NCBI GenBank assembly: GCA_030145055.1
Contig: JAQYWK010000004.1
Span: forward strand, 200,701 to 264,700
DNA: 64,000 nucleotides
Direction: 5' to 3'
Source of the DNA: Desulfovibrio sp.
GTDB lineage: Bacteria; Desulfobacterota; Desulfovibrionia; Desulfovibrionales; Desulfovibrionaceae
Shown here: piece by piece, positions 32,538 through 41,612 of the stretch
How positions within the stretch are numbered: position 1 is the first letter of the stretch
Layout: each line of letters opens with the position of its first letter
Notes under the pieces: model-generated
Told to the model about the DNA's origin: nothing
The model's input: only the letters and a program-made list of their open reading frames with translations
Databases searched by the model: none
Made by a program: the position numbers and the translations under genes

Positions 32538-33311
32538 TTATTGAACTGGAGCCTGAATAGATTCATCCTTAACTACTGAATTTGTTAGAATTCCAACGCC
32601 TTCAATCTCAACTTGAACCTCGTCTCCAGAAGTTAACGGTCCAATTCCCGGCGGAGTCCCTGTCAGGATAATATCTCCTGGACCAAGAGTCATGATGCGG
32701 GAAATAAAGCTGATCAACTCTGCCGGAGTATAAATCATATCCGAAGTATTGCCTTCCTGTCTTACTTTTCCATTTACAATAGTTCTAAGCGTCAGTGCGC
32801 TTGGGTCGGCAATGTTTGTTTCAATACTTGGACCGATTGGGGCGAAAGTATCAAAACCTTTTGCTCGTGCGAAAAGTCTATCTTTCTTCTGAAGGTCGCG
32901 AGCTGTTACATCATTTGCGCAAGTATACCCGAATATGTGCTTATGCGCATTCTCCGGGGAGATGTTTTTTGCTGTCTGACCAATAACAACTGCTAGCTCA
33001 CCTTCGTAGTCCACATGCTCTGACATTGAGGGGAGGATAATACTGTCTTTGTTTCCGATAATTGCTGAAGGCGGCTTGAAAAAAATCATTGGCTCTTCAG
33101 GCATATCCATATTCAGTTCTTTAGCGTGTTCTTTATAGTTAAGACCTACGCAGATAATTTTTGAAGGCACAACAATTGGTAGAACCAAGCATTCAACGGC
33201 TGGAAAATTCTCTTGTTCATGTTGTCCCGCAATAAGAGGCTTGAAGATATTCCCATCTTCGTGTGTTGCGTAAAAAATTGCATCGTTATGTTTAATTCTG
33301 AATACTTTCAT
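32538..33311 (-). CDS. Fumarylacetoacetate hydrolase family protein
   Basis: The 257-residue protein has the FAH-family C-terminal fold: '[15 protein letters not shown]' (about residues 52-66), the metal-binding '[13 protein letters not shown]' (about 98-110), '[13 protein letters not shown]' with the third acidic ligand, '[10 protein letters not shown]' and '[15 protein letters not shown]'. Members are acylpyruvases, oxaloacetate tautomerases or decarboxylases, or hydratases. Oxaloacetate tautomerase or acylpyruvase activity is plausible but not decided. It stands alone between rpsB and the RNase J gene, with a 93-base gap to the latter. Confidence 0.88.
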   Translation of the reverse strand: MKVFRIKHNDAIFYATHEDGNIFKPLIAGQHEQENFPAVECLVLPIVVPSKIICVGLNYKEHAKELNMDMPEEPMIFFKPPSAIIGNKDSIILPSMSEHVDYEGELAVVIGQTAKNISPENAHKHIFGYTCANDVTARDLQKKDRLFARAKGFDTFAPIGPSIETNIADPSALTLRTIVNGKVRQEGNTSDMIYTPAELISFISRIMTLGPGDIILTGTPPGIGPLTSGDEVQVEIEGVGILTNSVVKDESIQAPVQ

Positions 33312-33404
33312 TATAAACCTTAACCCTTTTATGATTAAAAACGATTCAGCGTATCATGAACTAATATAAAAATCATGTGTCTAAAATACTCAGTTTATAC
33401 GGGG

Positions 33405-35099
33405 TTATACTTCGCTCTGCGATTCACGTTCCTGCGCCTCGTTTCCGGTAAGGGTGATAACAAGCGGTATAACGACCGGATCGCGTCCGAGAACTTTGCG
33501 GAAAAATCTTCTTAATGCTGAGCGGATTCTTTCTTTGAGTTTCACAGTCTGACCCGGAGGAATGTTTTCGAAAACATCTAATATGATACACTTCGCATCT
33601 TCCAGAAGGTGTGAGTATTTCTTTTCGAAGACGAATCCTTTGGATGTAACTTCCGGCCCGCGTAAAATTTCACCAGTATTTTCATCTATAATGATTGAAA
33701 CTACTACCAGTCCTTCGCCTGCCAAAAGCTGGCGTTCTTTAATAACGCTTTGGCCTACATCGCCGACTCCCTTGCCGTCAACAAGTGTGCACTCAGCTGG
33801 CACTGTATTTTCTAAGCGAATTCCGTGAGTTAAAAATGTAATTGGTTCACCATCTTCGATTACCAAGGCTTTTTCTACAGCAACGCCTGTTTCCACTGCG
33901 AGTCTTGAGTGTTTAACTAGGTGTCTGTATTCTCCATGAACCGGTATAAAATATTTAGGTTTAACTGTTTCCAGCATGAGGCGGAGTTCTTCTTTGTGCG
34001 CATGACCGGAAGCGTGGATGCCATGTTTGCGTTCGTGAAGGACTTCAGCTCCAAGCTTGTAGAGGTTGTTAATGACTTTGGTAATGGCTTTGGTATTGCC
34101 CGGAATGCTGCGTGAAGACATGAGGACAAGATCATCTTCATGGATTCTTAGCTGACGATGTTCTCCGGTGGAAAGCCTTGCTAGGGCTGCAAGACTTTCG
34201 CCTTGTGACCCTGTTACCAGCAGAACAATTTCATGGTCGTGGTAGTAGGGCATGTCATCGGGTTCCACTATCGCCGAGGATGAAATCTGTAATTGGCCCA
34301 TATCGCGAGCTAGATCAATATTTCTCGCAAGAGATCTGCCACTGATTCCTACTTTACGTCCGGTTTCATCTGCAAGGTCGAATATTTCTTGCATGCGCTG
34401 AATATGGCTAGAAAATAGTGTTACTAGAATTCGCCCTTCAGCTTTTTCAAAGATGGTTTTCATAGAAGCTTTTACATCGCGTTCGGTCAGGGCATAACCG
34501 TCCTGCTCAATGTTTGTTGAGTCAGAAAAAAGAAGAGTGACGCCTTGCTCAGAAAATTTTTTGAATGCTTCCAGATCTGTTCCGTGTCCATCCAGCGGAT
34601 CTTTATCTATCTTAAAATCTCCAGTGTGAACAACACGCCCGACCGGAGTTTCTATGCCAAGGCCGAATCCATCAACGATAGAATGGCAGACCGGAAAGAA
34701 ATTAAAAGCCAAATCGCCCAGATCAATTTTGTCGTATGCTTTTACTTCCCTGAGATCTACGTAGTCGAGGAGGTTATGCTCTTGAAGTTTGTTTCTGACT
34801 AAACCGAGCGTGAAGCTTGATCCATAAACAGGTACATTAATATAAGGAAGGAGCCATGGTAGAGCTCCGATGTGGTCTTCGTGGCCGTGTGTCAGAACAA
34901 TTGCCTTGAGACGGTCCTTATTCGCTAAGATATGATCAAAACGCGGGATGGCTATATCCACTCCAAAAAGGGCGTGGTCAGGGAATTGCAGTCCACAGTC
35001 AATGATAACAACTGATTCAGGAGTACTGAGCATCATGCAATTAAGGCCGATTTCTCCAAGTCCACCTAGTGGACATACCGTCAGTTGCGGATCATTCAT
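33405..35099 (-). CDS. rnj: Ribonuclease J
   Basis: RNase J is a metallo-beta-lactamase/beta-CASP enzyme with endo- and 5'-3' exoribonuclease activity in mRNA decay and rRNA maturation. The motif 'LTHGHEDHIGALPWLLP' (about residues 69-85) carries the zinc ligands. 'HTGDFKID', 'FSDSTNIEQDG' and the beta-CASP 'HASGHAHKEEL' and 'PVHGEYRHL' are present. The 564-residue length fits. It overlaps the plsC stop by 8 bases with its RBS inside plsC. Confidence 0.93.
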   Translation of the reverse strand: MNDPQLTVCPLGGLGEIGLNCMMLSTPESVVIIDCGLQFPDHALFGVDIAIPRFDHILANKDRLKAIVLTHGHEDHIGALPWLLPYINVPVYGSSFTLGLVRNKLQEHNLLDYVDLREVKAYDKIDLGDLAFNFFPVCHSIVDGFGLGIETPVGRVVHTGDFKIDKDPLDGHGTDLEAFKKFSEQGVTLLFSDSTNIEQDGYALTERDVKASMKTIFEKAEGRILVTLFSSHIQRMQEIFDLADETGRKVGISGRSLARNIDLARDMGQLQISSSAIVEPDDMPYYHDHEIVLLVTGSQGESLAALARLSTGEHRQLRIHEDDLVLMSSRSIPGNTKAITKVINNLYKLGAEVLHERKHGIHASGHAHKEELRLMLETVKPKYFIPVHGEYRHLVKHSRLAVETGVAVEKALVIEDGEPITFLTHGIRLENTVPAECTLVDGKGVGDVGQSVIKERQLLAGEGLVVVSIIIDENTGEILRGPEVTSKGFVFEKKYSHLLEDAKCIILDVFENIPPGQTVKLKERIRSALRRFFRKVLGRDPVVIPLVITLTGNEAQERESQSEV

Positions 35100-35799
35100 T
35101 TCTCATCTCCGCATATGCTTTTTCCATGGCGTCTTGCAAAAGTGCTTTGACTTTTTCTCTGTCTTTTACAGTGTATTGAGTCGTGTCTATCGGGGGGAGA
35201 GCTTTGATTTTAATCTTTTGACCTAGACTGGCGATTAGTTTTCCTTTGTAGAGAAACTTTTCCGGTCCTACCATTAATATTGGAGCTATAGGCTTCTTAC
35301 ATTTAAGCGCCAAAATTATGCCACCTGTTTTAAATGGTAGCAACTTGTTAGGGTTTGGATTGCGTGTGCCTTCAGGGAAAATTAGTGGAGAATGTCCGCT
35401 ATTTGCCACTTCAACTGCATGCTGAATATCTTTCATGCCCTGTCTGCGATTTTCTCTATCTATCGAAATGTGTTTTCCTGCTGCCATTGCATGACCGAAT
35501 ATTGGGAAATCAAATAAGGACTTCTTGGCAACAAATTTAAACTGCCACGGGCTTAAGTAATGGAATAAAAGTGGAATGTCGAAAAAACTCTGGTGATTGA
35601 CCATGAAAACGTAGGTTTGATTTTCGTCGAGCTCGCTGAGGTCTACGTCAAATTCGCAACCACTGTTATCTAGCATGGCTTTGCCCCATGACCGTTCGCT
35701 CCAGTGGAAATTTTTCTGTGTTTTTGAAAAAATTATTACGAGGGAGTAAAAAATGGTGAGAGGGAAGAGCAAAAGGTAGAAATATATGAGTCTTAGCAT
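35092..35799 (-). CDS. plsC: 1-acyl-sn-glycerol-3-phosphate acyltransferase (PlsC family)
   Basis: This 235-residue membrane-associated acyltransferase has one N-terminal hydrophobic helix (about residues 3-24), the catalytic 'MVNHQSFFDIPLL' (H-x4-D, about 70-82), 'KKSLFDFPIFGHAM', the glycerol-phosphate-binding 'LIFPEGTRNPNP' and 'IAPILMVGPEK'. It makes phosphatidate, the substrate of CdsA encoded elsewhere in the window. Several PlsC paralogues are usual, so the exact acyl acceptor is uncertain. It is coupled to rnj by an 8-base overlap. Confidence 0.87.
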   Translation of the reverse strand: MLRLIYFYLLLFPLTIFYSLVIIFSKTQKNFHWSERSWGKAMLDNSGCEFDVDLSELDENQTYVFMVNHQSFFDIPLLFHYLSPWQFKFVAKKSLFDFPIFGHAMAAGKHISIDRENRRQGMKDIQHAVEVANSGHSPLIFPEGTRNPNPNKLLPFKTGGIILALKCKKPIAPILMVGPEKFLYKGKLIASLGQKIKIKALPPIDTTQYTVKDREKVKALLQDAMEKAYAEMRNE

Positions 35800-35919
35800 T
35801 GTGTAGTTGTATTTATTGTCGTGTTAAAAGGTTTGTAATCAAAAGAAACGTCATTATTTAATGTAGCAATCCACTTGATAGTGCAATTTACCTTGGGAAA
35901 CAAGGGGAGATAATAAAAA

Positions 35920-35960
35920 CAAAAAAAACAGGCCGCCCACTTGATGTGAACGGCCTGTTT
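35920..35960 (-). terminator. Terminator of the EF-G paralogue gene
   Basis: AAACAGGCCG (35926-35935) pairs perfectly with CGGCCTGTTT (35951-35960). On the minus strand T8 follows. Confidence 0.9.
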
Positions 35961-35980
35961 CGGGAGGTTGCTATTTTATG

Positions 35981-38044
35981 TTAGTCTTCAGATGTTTTCT
36001 GGCTGTTTGCTATAACTTTTTCTGCAATCTGGGGCGGGCATTCTTCGTAGTGGGAAAGCTCCATGGTGAAGGTTCCCTGTCCACCTGTCATTGAGCGCAG
36101 ATCTGGAGCGTATTGAAGTATTTCAGACATAGGTACATGTGCTTTGACCTCAGTACTTCCAAGGTTGGAATCGGAGCCGAGGACTTTTCCTCTGCGGCTG
36201 GATAAGTCGCCGATAATGTCGCCCATAAATTCGTCCGGAACCTCAACGTTAATATTCATTAACGGCTCAAGAAGTGACAAACCAGCAGATTCACATGCTT
36301 TTTTGAAAGCCATTGATCCGGCAACTTTAAATGCCATTTCAGAGGAATCAACCGCATGGTATGTTCCATCATAGAGAGTGACCTTGAAGTCGATGATAGG
36401 TGCGCCTGCCAAAATACCTTTAGCCGCAGTTTCTTGAACGCCTTTGTCCACAGCGGGAATGTATTGTTTAGGAATAGCTCCGCCTACAATGGAATTGACA
36501 AATTCATAGCCTATCCCTTTTTCACCAGGTTCAAGTTTAATCCAGCAATCTCCAAATTGTCCGCGTCCCCCTGACTGCTTTTTATAGCGTCCCTGAACTG
36601 CCGCAGTTCCTTTTATGGTTTCGCGGTATGGAACTTTCGGAGTTTTAAGCACGATATCAGTTTTATAGCGGCGTCTGGCTTTTTCAACAGATATTTCAAT
36701 GTGATTTTGGCCCATGCCCGAGAGCAGGATATCGCCTGATTCTATGTCACGGGATAAGGTTAAATTAATGTCTTCCACAAGAAGCTTCATTATGGCTTGG
36801 AAAACTTTGTCTTCCTCACCTTTTTCAGCCGGAGCAAGCGCAAAAGTTATAAGTTGTGGTGCGACTAATGGTTTTGCGAGTTCAAAAGGATCTTTTTCAT
36901 CGCAAATGGTGTCGCCAGTGAAAGTTTCTTTTAATTTAGAAAGTGTGATAATTCCGCCGGGACCGACTGGTTCTTTTGTAGGAGTCTGGTTTTTACCGTT
37001 CAGGAGTTGAATGGTTCCAAGTCTTTCTTTAGAATCGCGGCCGGGATTGATAAGAGTTAGGTCGCCGGAGACCGTTCCGGAAAGAACTCGGCAAACTGTC
37101 AACTGCCCGGCAAATGGGTCAGCAAGAGTCTTGAAGACAAAACATGCAACGGGTCCGTTTGGATCTGATGCTCTGGTTGTGCCGTCTTCACTTACCCAGT
37201 CCTTATGTTCCAGCGGAGAAGGGAGGTAGTTTTGGATCATGTCGAGCAGGAATGTTCCGCTTTTATCTTCTAATGCGGATCCAACACATACTGGGAACAG
37301 GGTTCTGTTTTTAACACCCGAAGTGAGTCCTTTAGTGATATCCTCGGGAGTAAGCTCGCCTTCTTCGAGATATTTTTCCATGAGTTCTTCATCGCTTTCT
37401 GCGATGTTTTCAACCATGGTTTCACGGATAATTTCAATTTCATCAGCGATGTCTTCTGGGATCTCTCCTTTTGACAGTTTGCCGCTTTCATTAAACATAT
37501 AAGCTACGCCCGAAAGCATATCCACAACGCCTTTAAAATTTTCCTTGCTTCCTATCGGATACTGGAGCAGTACGGGACTGATGCCGAGCAAAGAATTCAG
37601 GCTTCCGAAAGCAGAGTCAAAATCTGCGCGGTCACGGTCCATTTTATTTATGAAAATTACTGTGGGAAGTCCGGCCTTCTCTATTGCTGCCCATGCTTTG
37701 CGCGAAAGGGGCTTAACTCCATCCACTGCATCAATGGTAAAGACTGCGCCGTCGGCTGCTGTCAATGAATACGGAAGGTCTCCGCAAAAATTTGGATCAC
37801 CTGGGGTGTCGATCAGGTAGTGGTTGTTCTTCTTCCATTTGTACCCTGCAAAGCCGGGCTGGATTGACCCGCGACGCTTAATTTCTTCAGGTTCGTTGTC
37901 CAGGGCGGTAGTTCCTTCTTCGATTTTACCTAGACGGTCAACGACTCCAGCGTTAAATAGTAGCATTTCTGCGGTTGATGTTTTACCACAACCGCTATGG
38001 CCTACAAGTGCATAAGTCCGTTGGTTTTTTAAGGCTTCCGACAT
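35981..38044 (-). CDS. Divergent elongation factor G paralogue (EF-G2-like)
   Basis: The 687-residue translational GTPase has all five EF-G domains. G1 is 'GHSGCGKTS' (residues 15-23) and G4 is 'NKMD' (133-136). Switch I reads 'RRGSIQPGF' and the G3 motif reads 'DTPGDPNF' (79-86) where canonical EF-G has DTPGHVDF, so the catalytic switch II His is an Asp. This is typical of the accessory EF-G2 subfamily with weak or altered GTPase behaviour. It is not next to rpsL/rpsG or tuf, so the housekeeping fusA is expected elsewhere. Roles such as ribosome recycling or stress translation are inferred only. Confidence 0.88.
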   Translation of the reverse strand: MSEALKNQRTYALVGHSGCGKTSTAEMLLFNAGVVDRLGKIEEGTTALDNEPEEIKRRGSIQPGFAGYKWKKNNHYLIDTPGDPNFCGDLPYSLTAADGAVFTIDAVDGVKPLSRKAWAAIEKAGLPTVIFINKMDRDRADFDSAFGSLNSLLGISPVLLQYPIGSKENFKGVVDMLSGVAYMFNESGKLSKGEIPEDIADEIEIIRETMVENIAESDEELMEKYLEEGELTPEDITKGLTSGVKNRTLFPVCVGSALEDKSGTFLLDMIQNYLPSPLEHKDWVSEDGTTRASDPNGPVACFVFKTLADPFAGQLTVCRVLSGTVSGDLTLINPGRDSKERLGTIQLLNGKNQTPTKEPVGPGGIITLSKLKETFTGDTICDEKDPFELAKPLVAPQLITFALAPAEKGEEDKVFQAIMKLLVEDINLTLSRDIESGDILLSGMGQNHIEISVEKARRRYKTDIVLKTPKVPYRETIKGTAAVQGRYKKQSGGRGQFGDCWIKLEPGEKGIGYEFVNSIVGGAIPKQYIPAVDKGVQETAAKGILAGAPIIDFKVTLYDGTYHAVDSSEMAFKVAGSMAFKKACESAGLSLLEPLMNINVEVPDEFMGDIIGDLSSRRGKVLGSDSNLGSTEVKAHVPMSEILQYAPDLRSMTGGQGTFTMELSHYEECPPQIAEKVIANSQKTSED

Positions 38045-38248
38045 TCACAACTCCGTTTCTCTGAATGTTCTCCTAGCCGGAACAAAAGTCCCCGCTTCGG
38101 GCACAAAATTGCAACTTATACTTCTACATGCTTAACACATATTGAGACACTAACGCTAACATGTCAAGCGCATAGAATAGATGACTGTTGTTTACTAAAC
38201 GACCAGTTATAAAGATAAAAAAATGAATTTAATTCGGAGGTAACAAGA

Positions 38249-39202
38249 GTGATTGAATCTCAAATATATAGTTTTGCTCCCTTAGAAATTGACTGTTCAG
38301 GTGAATGGTTGCTTTATCCTTCCTCATCTGATGGAGATTTTAGAGATTCCATCATGACTATAGGACAGCTCGTTCCGGTGCTTGTCGAAATTGATGGAGT
38401 TAAGGCTAAACTAATTGCCGGGAGGTCTCGCGTTGCCGCAGCGGAATCCCTTGGCCTTAGTGTTAAAGCTATCGCCGTTATAGCCGGAGACGATGTTTCG
38501 CGGGCGCTTATTCATTTAGAAGAAAATCGCTCAAGAGTTGCGGATGATGCACTCAAACTTGCTGTATTTAGATATTTATACTCTCGCATGGACAAAAAAG
38601 AATTGTCCCAGCGAGTCGCTCCGCTCTTAGGGATTAAGCCTAAAGCTCGCGACATGAAACTTTGGTTGGAGTGGATGGAACTTTCCCATGATTTTGATGG
38701 CGTCCTCGCTGACGGAAATATTCCGCTGGCAGCTGTGACTGTTCTCTCAAAATTATCTGAGGAAGATAAAGCCGCAGTATTGCCATATTTTAAAAATCTC
38801 GGTTGGTCCCGATCCAATGCAGTGAATTTCCTCACTTGGCTTTACGAAACATCCAGACGAGATTCAAAGTCTGTTGCAACTATTCTTGAAGAAAAAGATT
38901 TGTCGCTTGCCCGTGAGAATGAGTCTCCCAAAGATGGCGTTGCAAGGCTTTGCAAATCTGCTAAACAGATTCGTTATCCCGCCTTTAGTGAGCTGCTCAA
39001 AGCTCAGGAGAAAATTGTTTCCGAAATATGTGTCGGAACAAAATGGCGTGTTGAATCTGTCGGTAATTTTGAAACGGGTGAAGTAATGCTTCAGACTCGC
39101 TTCAAATCCAGAGATGTCATGCAAAGGGCCATCGAAGATCTCAGCTCTATTCAGAAATCAGGTGGCTGGGATGAGCTTTTTGAACTTGGCAGGGAAAAGT
39201 AA
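38249..39202 (+). CDS. ParB/Spo0J nuclease-like domain protein
   Basis: The start is GTG 38249 with CGGAGG eight bases upstream. Residues about 15-100 resemble the ParB N-terminal fold: 'IMTIGQLVPVLVEIDGVKAKLIAGRSRVAAAESLGLS' in pieces, with the hallmark 'GRSRVAAAESLG' (GERRxRA-like) and 'LIHLEENRSR' matching ParB box motifs. A helical C-terminal half follows without an obvious dimerisation zipper. No parA or parS-like repeat is near, so chromosome partition is unlikely. The stop overlaps the start of the radical SAM gene (TAATG), implying that the two act together. Confidence 0.8.
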   Translation: MIESQIYSFAPLEIDCSGEWLLYPSSSDGDFRDSIMTIGQLVPVLVEIDGVKAKLIAGRSRVAAAESLGLSVKAIAVIAGDDVSRALIHLEENRSRVADDALKLAVFRYLYSRMDKKELSQRVAPLLGIKPKARDMKLWLEWMELSHDFDGVLADGNIPLAAVTVLSKLSEEDKAAVLPYFKNLGWSRSNAVNFLTWLYETSRRDSKSVATILEEKDLSLARENESPKDGVARLCKSAKQIRYPAFSELLKAQEKIVSEICVGTKWRVESVGNFETGEVMLQTRFKSRDVMQRAIEDLSSIQKSGGWDELFELGREK

Positions 39203-40302
39203 TGGATAGTAAAATTAAGATTCCCTCACATCTTCAAGGGATTGAAAAAATTTATGTAGACCAGACAATGGTAGATGCTCCTCTTACCAAAAGAGTTACT
39301 AGCCGTTTGCCCGATCTTCCGGTCGAAGTTGTTGATCCTGAAAACTTCCCGCATGACGAGCAGGGTGAAGGACAGTCCCTTTATTTAAAAGAGTACAAAG
39401 GTAAGTTTCTACGATTCTGTCCAGGAACTCGTTACTACCATTGTTGCGGGTATCGTATTATTCATATTGGAGAGAACTGTCCTATGGCGTGCTCATATTG
39501 CATTCTACAGGCATATTTTCAGGATAAAGTTCTTAAAGTGTGGGCTAATCAGGGCGATCTTTTCGATGAGTTGGGTCAAGCTTTTTCCGCTGATCCCGGC
39601 GCTCGTTTCCGCGTAGGAACAGGTGAATTTACCGATTCACTCGCCCTCGAAGCTGCAACAGGTTATAGCCGCGATCTCGTAGATTTTTTACAAGATTATC
39701 CAAACGTAGCGCTCGAACTTAAGTCAAAAGTGATCGACCTTTCATGGATGGATGTTGTTAAACGGACTGACAGGATTTTACCTGCATGGTCACTTAACGC
39801 GCCATTTGTGAACGAGCACGAAGAGTTTGGAGTCTCCACTTTAAAAGAAAGACTTGAAGCTGCCAAGGTTTGCGCTGATGCAGGTTTCAGAGTTTGTTTA
39901 CATTTCGATCCCATCATCCGCTTTGATGGCTGGCGTGAAGGTTATGCTGAAATAGTAGATATGATATTTGATTACCTGAAACCAGAGAACATTGCTTACT
40001 TAAGCATGGGCTCTTTCAGGCATATGCCGCATCTCAAACCCATAATTGAACGCAATTTCCCCGAGACTACCTACATTTTTGATGAGTACATAATCGGAAA
40101 TGACAACAAAGTTCGTTTATTAAGGCCACTCAGAATGCGTCAGTTTAAGTTTATAGTCGACAGACTGCGCAAGCACGGTATGGATAAGCAGATGTATTTT
40201 TGCATGGAGTCTACCGAAAATTGGCAGGACACATTCGGCTATACGCCCAAAGATCTTGGCGGACTTGGAAAGCATTTAATGTCGCAGGCTTTTGGTGATT
40301 AG
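39202..40302 (+). CDS. Spore photoproduct lyase-like radical SAM protein
   Basis: The 366-residue protein has a CxxxCxxC radical SAM motif, 'GENCPMACSYC' (Cys 93, 97, 100), and SPL-family blocks: 'FLRFCPGTRYYHCCGYRIIH', 'YCILQAYFQ', 'LELKSKVIDL', 'LHFDPIIRFDGWREGY' and 'YLSMGSFRHMP'. SPL repairs a thymine dimer in spores using a conserved Cys as hydrogen donor. At the aligned place I see 'GEFTDS' with no Cys, so a different reaction is likely. The organism shows no sporulation genes here. It is translationally coupled to the ParB-like gene. Confidence 0.85.
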   Translation: MDSKIKIPSHLQGIEKIYVDQTMVDAPLTKRVTSRLPDLPVEVVDPENFPHDEQGEGQSLYLKEYKGKFLRFCPGTRYYHCCGYRIIHIGENCPMACSYCILQAYFQDKVLKVWANQGDLFDELGQAFSADPGARFRVGTGEFTDSLALEAATGYSRDLVDFLQDYPNVALELKSKVIDLSWMDVVKRTDRILPAWSLNAPFVNEHEEFGVSTLKERLEAAKVCADAGFRVCLHFDPIIRFDGWREGYAEIVDMIFDYLKPENIAYLSMGSFRHMPHLKPIIERNFPETTYIFDEYIIGNDNKVRLLRPLRMRQFKFIVDRLRKHGMDKQMYFCMESTENWQDTFGYTPKDLGGLGKHLMSQAFGD

Positions 40303-40397
40303 AACCTTTTTAAAGCTTGCATTGTTTTTATTTTTGGTGGTTATTTGAAATAGTTATTAAGTTGATGTATTAGCTTGTTTACAAGGGGGATTTTATA

Positions 40398-40865
40398 ATG
40401 TCCTTACAAGATTACCAAACTCGTGTTGATCGGATACAGAAAGGGATCGGCAAGGCTTTTGCTGATAGTCCTTTCATGTTTAATATTCCGGGCAAATCTA
40501 TCGCTTTGAAAGTTGATCCCTATTATTATGTGGCTTTCGAACCTTCCTTTACAGAAAGTTTGAGCAAATTTAGTGTAATGCTAAAAAAGAATGTGCGCGA
40601 TACTTTGGTGCGTACTGGTAATCTGGTTTCAGATCAGAACCGTAACCCTTTGATAAAAATAAAGCTCAAATGGGATGACCGCACATACTCATTGAGTGCC
40701 TGTTTTGTGGAAGCAGAATTTATTGATCAGGCGCTTAAGATGTACGGCGGAGTAATTGGAGACATTGGCATTTCCGAGATGCAGATTCTTTCAAGTGAAA
40801 GAGAGAGACTAGAAAAATTATTCGGTGAGAGAACTCTTTTGCAGAATGTCGCATTTACTGATTAA
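40398..40865 (+). CDS. Conserved-looking protein of unknown function
   Basis: The 155-residue soluble protein follows the radical SAM gene by about 95 bases and has AAGGGGG before ATG 40398. It lacks a signal peptide. It mixes strands and helices ('SIALKVDPYYYVAFEPS', 'IKIKLKWDDRTYSLSACF') and ends in a charged helix ('SSERERLEKLFGERT'). I do not recognise it. It ends at a strong bidirectional terminator and might be transcribed with the ParB/SPL pair. Confidence 0.65.
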   Translation: MSLQDYQTRVDRIQKGIGKAFADSPFMFNIPGKSIALKVDPYYYVAFEPSFTESLSKFSVMLKKNVRDTLVRTGNLVSDQNRNPLIKIKLKWDDRTYSLSACFVEAEFIDQALKMYGGVIGDIGISEMQILSSERERLEKLFGERTLLQNVAFTD

Positions 40866-40887
40866 AGAATATTTCGTTATAAAAAAA

Positions 40888-40925
40888 TTACCCCGCCAGA
40901 ACTATAGTTCTGGCGGGGTTTTTCT
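40888..40925 (+). terminator. Strong bidirectional terminator
   Basis: ACCCCGCCAGAACT (40890-40903) pairs perfectly with AGTTCTGGCGGGGT (40906-40919), with A and T tracts outside. It serves the convergent genes at 40865 and 40951. Confidence 0.92.
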
Positions 40926-40950
40926 ATTTTGGTCTTCGGAGACATTCTTG

Positions 40951-41472
40951 TTAACGAAGTTTGCTTTTAGGGCAGGTTTCTTCGAGATAGCAAACTTCAC
41001 AGCCACCGGAATAAGGGTGAGGTGTGAAAACTGCGTACTGTCTGTTTACTGTCCCTTCCTGATTCCAATCCAGTCCAAGTGATTTGAAAGCTTCAAGAGC
41101 TGCTTCACCCGGTTTAGGTAGTGGCGCACATTTACCTTCTTCCAGTTCAGGAAGCAGGCTCTGAGCAGCAGACATGATTAGGGTGATCGCAAGGTTGTGA
41201 TGTGCTAGTCCCTCTGTTGGTGTTTCCTGCCAGATTTCTTCTACAGCATCTTCGACTTCTTTATCCAGAAATAGAAGAAGAAAGTCGGTTCCTTTTGTTC
41301 CTTCGGGTTTTTCAAGCTTGTAGGATTTCAGGTATGGCAACCAGTCATTCCAGCATTTTTCTAAGCTTTCCATCAGGGATTGCTCAATGCGGGTTGAATC
41401 ATTTAATTCAGCAAAATAAAATATGTTAAATTCAGGGGTCGCTTTGATTTCTGTGACTTTAAGAGCACTCAT
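40951..41472 (-). CDS. Protein of unknown function with C-terminal Cys cluster
   Basis: The 173-residue cytoplasmic-looking protein has a mixed alpha/beta N-terminal region and ends in 'GGCEVCYLEETCPKSKLR', a C-x2-C-x6-C arrangement that could bind a metal. 'HHNLAITLIMSAAQSLLPELEEG' is the main helical segment. I do not recognise the family. It has its own promoter region (140 bases to the metK terminator) and converges on the gene at 40398. Confidence 0.65.
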   Translation of the reverse strand: MSALKVTEIKATPEFNIFYFAELNDSTRIEQSLMESLEKCWNDWLPYLKSYKLEKPEGTKGTDFLLLFLDKEVEDAVEEIWQETPTEGLAHHNLAITLIMSAAQSLLPELEEGKCAPLPKPGEAALEAFKSLGLDWNQEGTVNRQYAVFTPHPYSGGCEVCYLEETCPKSKLR

Positions 41473-41545
41473 ATATTTTTCTCCTGTTCGTTGTGTTCAG
41501 ATGCAAGCAGTCTCTTTACATGGTTCAAGCCATACCCTCAAGTGT

Positions 41546-41583
41546 AAAAAATCCCCGGAAACCAAAAAGGTCTCCGGGGATTT
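41546..41583 (-). terminator. metK terminator
   Basis: AAATCCCCGGA.ACC (41549-41563) pairs with GGT.TCCGGGGATTT (41569-41583). T6 follows on the minus strand. Confidence 0.85.
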
Positions 41584-41612
41584 AAATATCACTTTGGTCG
41601 ATGACGGAATTG

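Noticed and set aside
38249-39202. Chromosome partition ParB
   Set aside because: No parA neighbour or parS-like palindromes; coupled instead to a radical SAM gene.
39202-40302. Annotation as a true spore photoproduct lyase
   Set aside because: The expected donor Cys is not seen and no sporulation genes are in the window; kept as SPL-like only.
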